Origin: Intoshia linei
Lineage: Eukaryota; Orthonectida; Rhopaluridae
Assembly (NCBI GenBank): GCA_001642005.1
Contig: LWCA01000649.1
Location: 1 to 21,387, forward strand
Direction: 5' to 3'
Length of the DNA: 21,387 nt
Within the stretch, counting starts at the first letter, position 1; the number at the start of each line of letters is the position of its first letter. Below, one piece after another: positions 9,222-17,800 of this stretch. The translations under genes were made by a program, and so were the position numbers. The notes under the pieces are model-generated. The model saw only the letters and a list, made by a program, of their open reading frames with translations, ran no database searches and was not told the DNA's origin.

Positions 9222-11220
9222 ATGAGTAAATTCATTAAAAACAATATTGAACTTAATTCTTAGATGTAAATTTGTACATAGAGACATATCCTCATCCTTA
9301 TCAATTAAAAATAGAGAAAATTAAAAAAGATGAAATTTTAGTAAATGATTTACCTGAATTTTTCAATTTAGTAATTTTTATTAACATATATGTAATATCG
9401 AATTTTTAGGAAAACATAAATTGTATATTTTCAGAAATAGGAGAAATTGATTCTATTACCCTAACCAACAAAAATGGAATTCCTTGGGAAAACCCTAATA
9501 ATTTATACACAAATAAATTTTTCAATTTACCAACGGTTTTTTTATTCTAATTTCAAATTTATTGTATATACATTTTAAAAGTATTTTATTAGAACTCGTT
9601 ATCCAATTTTATTGTCAAATACAAGAACGATCCGAATATTGATGGATGCACTAAATTAGTTTTTAATAATTTAGAAAATTTAAAATTACATTCTTTTTCT
9701 AGTAAGTATTTCAATTTTAATGTTGTTGATAATAAAATATGTATCTAAACCTAAAGTGATTCGCAGCGATGATTGTATAGCATCCTTTGGTTACTTTTCA
9801 GAAATTTCAAAAAAATGAATTTTTTTATTGACAGCTAAAATAAGACGTTTCGATCACGGATATGCACTTTAAGACTTGTAAAATCAAAAATGGTGCAAAA
9901 AATTTTCGAGCTTATTTTTAATATCAAACAATTTAAACATGTTAATAAGGTGGGTGCAAATAAAGTACTCACATCTAAAGACTTTAAAAACTAATGAGAT
10001 AGAGATGCACGTTATCAATATTGAATATCTACATGACTGATTCATTTTATTGGTAAACTATTAATTTAGATTTCTTATTTAATACTCTTCCGACATACGA
10101 AACAGTTAATGACGACAATATGAGTGAAATATCCGACTATGTTAAAGAATATGAAATACAGCAAGATATGGTTATTTTTTAATTTAATTTGACCCGAGTT
10201 TCTTGAAGTGTCTATGTATTTTAAGAATTATAAACGTTAAATATAAAAAGTTAATGATGTTAAAATTATATATTTTATTTTGATGAGCGCCTGATAATTT
10301 AACAATTAATAAAAACAATTATATTTAAAAAGTTTAAGAATGTCTGATTTAATGGTTACGCTATGTTATGAATTGACATTAAGATTAACGTGCAGATAAT
10401 AATTATTATAATCATGGTTATTTTTAATTGTATAAATTTAGAATAAAACTAAAATTGAAAAATCAAAGAATAATGTTGATAAGGAGGGTTGGGTTTTAGT
10501 TGGACCTAAAAAACAAAAACGATCATATCAAAATAAGTCAACTTCAGAAATAGCAGCCAAGAAACAAAAAAAGGTTATTTTATTCTATGTATTATACTCT
10601 TACCGCCGCATACATGATTATTATCTATTTTTTGTGTACTATTTGAAATGCATTTTCATATTGGTCTGTCACAAGAGTTGTCTTTTAGAGTATTGTAATT
10701 TTCTATCATGATCCAGTTCAGAATGACACTTCATCAAAAACGGTAATATGACAAATTTACAGAATGTTAATTAAATGTTTCATGATATTAAATTGAGAAC
10801 CCTTAGTTGAATTCTAGTTTTTTATAAAAATTTTAATTGTGAAAAAATGATCATACAAAAAAATATCTATAAGGGTATTAGACCATTCTAAGCTTGTTTA
10901 AAACCTCGTCAAGATTTGAATCATTACTGTTATACTTTTTTATCATGCTTTCTATATTAATTGTGATATTATATATCATTAGAAGAATTAATTAACTAGG
11001 TTACTGACCAGATTGTATTCGAAATGTGTATTAAATTTCTATTTTTCTATTTAGAGTAAATCCAAAATTCCATACAATATTAAACACAAGAACGTGAATC
11101 CTGGTAATTTTTTAGAAAATTGTATTTGATAGTGTATTAGAAATATTGAAATTACGGTCAGATTTTGAGCAGAAAAAAAAGAAGATACAAATTAGGGAAG
11201 CTAATCGAAAATTTGTTTAA
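9222..11220 (+). CDS. RRP7A: RRP7A-like ribosomal RNA processing protein (8 exons, 235 aa)
   Basis: Small-subunit processome factor for pre-18S rRNA maturation in the nucleolus. Exons: 9222-9225, 9264-9370, 9410-9535, 9593-9701, 10070-10170, 10442-10573, 11055-11103, 11141-11220 (708 nt in frame). The N-terminal half is an RRM-like fold: VNLYIETYPHPYQ, then ILVNDLPEFFNLENINC and EIGEIDSITL align with RRP7A's LYVRAH, LFVLNVPPY and CGLVQSVEL strands. ISDYVKEYE and KEGWVLVGPKK (Gly-Trp at residues 165-166) match the ISDY and EEGWVKV blocks. The Lys-rich C-terminus LRSDFEQKKKKIQ...REANRKFV matches the LRKKFEEDKQRI...RKF helix but lacks the terminal RPY. It is shorter than human RRP7A (about 280 aa), mostly at the N-terminus. 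The start exon has only four coding bases and fits by phase alone; a TAA directly precedes it in frame. Confidence 0.85.
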
Positions 11221-11819
11221 TATTATTAAATTATATTTACACATTGTTTTTTAATTTAATTTTATATTGTTTTGGATTTGTGGTTTTAAATATTGATTGA
11301 TGTCAATTGTGTTTTTGTGAGCAATTTTTTTGATATTTAATTGAATTTATCGACTTTTGACGACGAACCTGTTGATACAGATAAATACATTTGTTCTAAT
11401 TCATAAAAATATAAATATTGAATTGCGTTAGAATTCTGCCCACTCTCTGTAGAGTTCATTGACAAAGAAACAAGTATTGATTATTCCTATTGATCGTCAG
11501 ATAGGTACTGTATATGTATAACCTGATACTTATTAAATATTCAGTCTTAAATTCAGTAAATTTAGAAACCAAATTACTTAAATTTAAAATAAAATGTTAC
11601 ATAAATAGAACTGTCCGTAATTCAACATAATTGTGTTTATTAATGTATAGATTGGGTTATGCGTGTTAGAAAACGTATACATTCAATAATAAATGCAAAT
11701 AAATTTGTTTAGCGATAGTTAAAACTGCACTTGTCTACCATTTGCAAAAAAATAAAAATTGATACAGATCATTTTTGTGTTACACGCTCTATTGATTTGA
11801 ACTACATTACAGACTTGAT
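11221..11819. other. Intergenic DNA between RRP7 and SGSM genes
   Basis: A 599-bp AT-rich gap. ATTAAA at 11225-11230, five bases after the RRP7 stop, is a variant poly(A) signal candidate but perhaps too close. The SGSM promoter and 5' UTR should lie here. I recognise no RNA gene, repeat or transposon. Confidence 0.5.
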
Positions 11820-14800
11820 ATGACTCTAGTAGGTATGATATTGTGATTAAAATTTTGAAACTTATTACAATTTATTGATAGGAAAGAATGATCATCATTC
11901 AAACTTGATTCATGATTTGAAACGATCGGTATATATTGTATTATACACGTATTTACATGAAATAGGTTAAATTATTGCTCGAAGAATATGTAAATAGAAA
12001 ACAAGTTTATATTGACTCTGCTTCAGTAAATTCACTATGCGGTAATTACTAATTTACAAACATAAAAAAATGTAAATGGATTAAAATTCTCACGGCATAA
12101 TATTTCCATAAGATTTATATATTGATGATAATGATGAATCATCAATTAATTAACCGTTTAATTTTGTTCCTTTCAAAGTTGATAAAATATCAAATCTTAT
12201 TTTTAAATTAAATTTTGTCACATTTTCACCACTAATCTACACAATATGTGGTAGTACAATGACACACATTCTATTTTTGCATATATAGCTTTCAGACATG
12301 ATTAATTCCTAAATTCTAGCATGATAAAAATAGAGTAAAAAATGTAAAATTAGCAATATAATTGAATAAAATCGACTTTCGAAAATATGGTCCAAGTCAA
12401 AATTTTATTTAAGAGGAAAAATTTAATTATATAATTAAATTAGAAAAATAAAGAAATAAGATTAAAATATTATGAACAAATTTTAACAAGACTAAAGTTA
12501 GTATTGTTATTCTGCATCTTTCCAGATATACCACACTAAAAGATTATATTTTTATCCAATATCCCTCAACAGTGTTTCTTCTGGTATCAATTTATAGCAA
12601 ACATTTGGCGATGCTGAATGATTAATTCTTTTACCAAATAATGTACCCTTAAAATTGCATTTATCAACAGTCGGTCCCTTAATAATATAACTTTCGATGG
12701 GAAAATATTGAGTAAAAACTAATAAAATTAAATCTTAAATCTGGAAATAATTATGTGCAATGCACAGCAATCATTTTAAATTTTACTTATTGATTATCAA
12801 TTTTAATTTACTAAAAATAATTTTAAATGATTTATAGTATGTTTGGATTCTTGTTTATTGAACGAAATACGTTTAAAGAATAGATGGATGTACGGATATG
12901 TTGATTCTTCGGAATTTTTAATTGAAAGAGCCTCTGTGATGAAAATGCCTGAATGTGAAGATACTATGAAATACATCAAAGAACAACTCTGCAAAAGTCA
13001 GACGTAATAAAAATTAGGATATAGTATATTATAATTTACAATTAATCTTTGTGTCTTATGAATGTATTGGAATGAAATGTTCAATTTTTTTAAATGAACT
13101 GAAATTAATGTTAATTATTTAAAATGGTTATAGAAATTCTGAATTTAATAAAAAATATGATGAAATATATAAATAATTAATATAATTATATAACATTAAA
13201 TTTAGAAATATCTTGAAAAAACAAACAAGTTGTGACAGTGAAAATTTTTCAAAAAATCGGAAAATAACGTGGATGAAAATTGCTCTAATGAAAAAAACGT
13301 TAAATAAAATTGTTGGTTACATTTCAAATAATATGAGGTACATGTAGTTTTTTTAATATTGTTTGATACATTGTACTTATTTTTGATAAATATACAAGAT
13401 AAATACGTTTAACATAAATTAATTGCTTACTAGCTCAATAAATCGATTATATTAACCAATATATTACCAGATTATGGTAAAACGCACTTTTCTTATTGTC
13501 AAAATTTATTGTATTTAATTTAGTGTTTTTAAGTGCTTGTAAAAAATTACATATTACATGTTTAAGTACCAAAAATTAATTGTATAAGTGTTCAATAAAT
13601 TTTAAAAGAATCTTCACTTTTCAAACACTAATATACAATGTATATTAGTGTATAATATATTATTAGAGTTATAATTTCAATTTTATTCATTTTTGTAATT
13701 TTCTGTTTGTTGATCCCATTGTAACCCATTTTGCCAACTTCACATATTGATACTGGATATTAACCAATCTATTATTATTATATTACCAAGTGGGTAGTCG
13801 TTTCTGCCAAGACCATTACTTTTTGCCACGAGCTAATAAATGAATGAATTAAGTGTATAAATAATACATTTGAAAATAATTTGTGTTTATAATTAATATT
13901 TTAGTCAGTATTACTCAAAAGAGTCATTTATGATAGACACTTACAATGGGAATTTGGTTTCATCTCTATTAGGTTATTAAAATTTTAATTTAAAAATTGA
14001 TTTATAATACAATTGTATCGATATAACTTTTATACATAAACGTATAAACGTAATATAACGCTCAAAATTTTGATTTAAATTCTTTGAATTTTAGTTAGTT
14101 ATGTTAAGTGTTATTTATTGTATAATATATTGATAGTCTTAAAGGTTATTGAAATTATGTAATATAATTTTACATTTTAGAGGGAATTAATATCATTGAA
14201 TTTACAAAATTTCCTTTTATAAATAAAGTAACGTATGACTCTCCTGCTTCCGATTTGATGCAACGATACCGCTTACAAATGTCTGGTTCAAATAAATCAT
14301 ATACACCAAAATATACACCTATTCCAAAATTAAAACATTATTCCACTGTAATTTATAATTAATATAATAAAATATATAATTTTTAAATACGGGGAAACCC
14401 ACATTCATGTATTTGAACAGCATGTTGAGTAAAAGGAATGTGTGTCATTGTATTATTATATATGTCAGGGATGCCAACTAGGGTTGAAAATTAACGAAGA
14501 TATCAAAACCGGTTATTAACCGGTTTTATTAATAATATATATTGAGTAAAATATATACAGTATATCACATATAGCTAAATGGATTGGGTGAGCAATATTG
14601 TGTGAGTAGTTGGTTAAATGGTTTAATGTCTTTTCTAAACTTGACCATTACTGAAGCGCAATCAGATAAACACCCAACAATGTGTCTATTCAAATCAATA
14701 TTGAATTTTTAGTCTTTCAAAAACAACATTATTAAGTTTCAAACTAATAATTATTAGCTATAATAGATCCACTTAATTTAGTAAAGCATAATGACTCATT

Positions 14801-17800
14801 ATTTTTCATAATTGTTATAAAGTCATTATTAATGACTTATGGTTTGTTGATCTATGAACATTTATGTTGATATATCATTTATCTATTATAGAGGTGTATT
14901 CATCTAAGGTTAGGGAATACCTAGTGCCAAATTTAATTTGTTCTTTAAAATATTTTTGTAATTGTATTTTATCAGCATAATATCTAAGAATGATATTTTT
15001 ACGGATGAATGACTCTTTAGTGGTAAATTATCATAAGTATATTTTTTAAAAGTTTCCTGAATAAATGAAATCTTATTTTAACATTGAATATTTATGTGCA
15101 ACATCTTCATATATGGATCTTTTTGCTAAATAATTATCTATCTTTGGTTGCATAGATTTTTGATTTCCATGAATGATATTAATATGAACCTTTAAACGAT
15201 ATTATAAAGATGATGTACATTGTACAACCGCGGCCATATTTATTTTTTTAGAAAACATCATACATATGACTTCGACGTTGCTATCCTGAGGAAAATATAG
15301 GCAAACAGTAGATTTTTACCGATTGGAGTCCAAAATTATATGCCTGGGGTCCGTGATATTGAAAATTTTTGATCAACTTTTGTTTATTTTTATTGGAAAA
15401 TTTTTAATATTTATTACACTGTATCAAAGTCATCAATTTTTTTATAAATATCCATTTTTTTTGTAAGGAGTTTACTACAAAATAAAAATTATTCCTTAAT
15501 TACATTCAAATCAATATACATCTCAAAAAATAAAACTAAACAATTAAATAATTTATAAAAATTTGCGACCCACTAACTAGCAACCCCAGTTGAAAACTAT
15601 GGATTACAGATTTTCTAGATGTTGATTACACAAATTTTTAGACGATTGCTACATTATTATTTCAATAATCCTATTTTTATCCCACCATTAATAAAATTTA
15701 AACCCTCAGGGAAAAATTGAGTTTTACCGATATTTTTTTGAAAAATCCAATTTTACCTACCCTTATGGGAAAAATACCAATTTTCTATTCTTTTATTGAA
15801 AAACACGATTTTCCAAATTTTATGAGAAAAACCTCTTATTCCAACCCCAAAATAAAACTCCAATATTACCAACGCTTAAGAGAAATATCCTCTTTTTCCA
15901 GTATTATTTTGAATAATTCGATTATACTAAATCTTAAGAGCAACAACTTCCTAATGAAAAACTCAAAATTAAAAATGAAATTTTACCAACCCTCGATAAA
16001 AAATGCTCTTTTTACAATATTTTTTTGAAAAACTTAATTTTCTAAATCCTAAGATGAAAAACCTTAAATTTTTTCATCAATTTTTTATATTTCATATTCC
16101 CCTAGGAGTCCAAAAAAATAAATATTTTGAACTGTAGACCGTACACAATTTGAACCGGGAACCACTGCATTAAAACAATGAAAAAATGAAAATATTTGAT
16201 TTTTATTTCATATAATTAATAATCAACCTTTATTATAAATATCAACCTATATCATGTATAGTATACAAGTATAAATGTATCAAATATTAAATATAAATAT
16301 TTAGAATTCATTTGGCTTAACATCTATGGATAAATGCACAGAATCTGTTAGACGTGATTCTTTGTCTAATTATATAGAATCACTACATCAATCCAATAAT
16401 TCCGTAATATTGTATGGAAAAAATCACATTAATATTCGATCGGTATGTTGTTACATAATCATTATTATTACGCTGTATTATTGTACTTTTTATATATAAA
16501 GATAATTTTAAATTTTTTTAGAATCATTAATCACAATCAAAACATGATTTCAAATCATTGATTTGATTACACCAGTCATCTCACTTATTTTTCAACCCAT
16601 TTTTTCTTAAATTTACTTCGTTTTAAGTAACATGTTACTGATACACTGAGTAACAAATATATTTTATCAATAATTCATAGATTTAGTCTATTTAAAATTA
16701 AAAATTAGGGTGCATCAGTAAAAATTTATAGAGTTGGCAAATTTTGTAAAAAAGCATTTTTAACAGGGTTGTTGAGAGCTGGCCAAATTTTTAAAATCAT
16801 ATTTTTTTAATTTTGATTGAAATTTTTGATTTAAATTGAATTTATTGGCAATTTTTGTTTGTAAAATATAATAATGCCTACACTGTAGGCTTACAGCATA
16901 TTTTTGTTATATTTACCAGGGTTATTGAGGGCCGACCAAATTTTTGAATCGGTTTTTTAATATTTATTGGAAATGTTTCTATATGTAGAATATATATAAT
17001 TCCCTACAGCCATTTTTGATATATTCACCAGGATTGTTGGGGTCGGCCAAATTTAAAACAAGTTTTACAACGTACATAGTGATATAATAATTTGAAATGA
17101 CACCATACGTTAATTAAATTAAAATTAAATTAAATTAAATCAAATTATAATATATTTATAGAAAAACCAATTGAATTTATTATATTCAAAATTTATTATC
17201 TTATAAAGCAACGGATTAATTGAAAAAATAATTTAATAATTATGATATTAAGATGCTAACACCCATTAACACGTTATATATAGGGGTTTGAACGGTTTTC
17301 TGAACTTTTTGTTATATAATTATTTTAATTGTAATGTAAAAAAAGTAAAACAAAATAAATTTAACTCATTCATACATTTGACGTACTTTGTCAAAAATTT
17401 GGTTTAAAACTTTTTTATAACTAGAAAATTGGCTCGGTCGCATTATAATCATTTAAATTTAAAAGATAATTTGGCTTAAAAGTTTTTAACCAACTAAACC
17501 ATCAATTTCAAGCGTAACATCATTTTATATTAAATTATATTAACATTAGCACGTCGTCAAACTGTGGTGATGAGATATAATAGTTGGGCTGAAGATTTTC
17601 ATTGATCAAATTAAAATAGTAAAATTCCTCAATCAGGGGATCTTTGACTATACTTTGAGTTTCAATTGAATAATAAATATTATTATTTTATTTATTTATT
17701 AATTATTGTAAATTTTAGACAAATGGAGAATTTGTGCCTGGTTACTTATCATTACATTCGAATAATGATGAAATTTTATTAAAATGGACGTCAAATGCTT

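Larger units (their letters stand above)
11820..14347 (+). other. SGSM RUN-domain exons (1-7)
   Basis: Seven exons encode about the first 223 residues. They follow the vertebrate SGSM RUN domain: LIHDLKRSVKLLLEEY corresponds to LLRTVKKEVKQIMEE, NSLCVCLDSCLLNEIR to SFCAAVEACVLHGLR, and WMKIALMKKTLNKIVGYI to WIRTALFEKVLDKIVHYL. SSLLEGINIIEFTKF corresponds to the ASLLVGPCALEYTKM block that ends the domain. Confidence 0.88.
14466..15310 (-). mobile_element. hAT transposon relic with decayed BED-finger transposase
   Basis: Read on the - strand, the segment at about 15170-15290 gives VICMMFSKK...HINIIHGNQ, like a BED zinc finger, then QPKIDNYLAKRSIYEDVAHKY. At 14880-14960 it gives GTRYSLTLDEYTSI, then YININVH: the LTLDEWTS...YLNINVH signature of hAT transposases. 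At about 14600-14680 it gives HIVGCLSDCASVMVKF, corresponding to VTDGASVMVKFG, then HPIHLAICDILY. Frameshifts and stops break it repeatedly. After this point the catalytic half is missing and the sequence runs into a terminus starting CAGGGATGCCAAC at 14466. It is therefore both mutated and internally deleted. The right terminus was not identified. Confidence 0.75.
14348..16304 (+). other. SGSM intron 7 (1957 nt), filled with repeats
   Basis: The longest intron in the window. From left to right it holds a hAT-like terminus with AACCGGTT palindrome, an antisense hAT transposase relic (to about 15300), a hAT-like end near 15601, a degenerate minisatellite (15669-16080) and another hAT-like end at 16167. 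Flanking exons join in phase 0 with continuous SGSM homology. Confidence 0.85.
16443..17718 (+). other. SGSM intron 8 (1276 nt)
   Basis: Separates the exon ending KNHINIRS from the one starting TNGEFVPGYLSLH. It contains a three-copy repeat (about 16750-17060) and an AAATT-type microsatellite (17111-17147). I recognise no coding sequence in the rest. Confidence 0.8.

Noticed and set aside
12803-12994. 63-codon - strand open frame
   Set aside because: It is the complement of the SGSM RUN-domain exon 12838-13003, which has strong homology on the + strand.
15306-15601. CAGTAGATTTTTACC at 15306 as left partner of the 15601 end
   Set aside because: Alignment to the right end needs several gaps and the flanking 8-mers do not match.
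15717-16028. 103-codon open frame on the + strand
   Set aside because: It lies in a degenerate tandem repeat with few stops in one frame; the peptide is itself repetitive and has no family resemblance.
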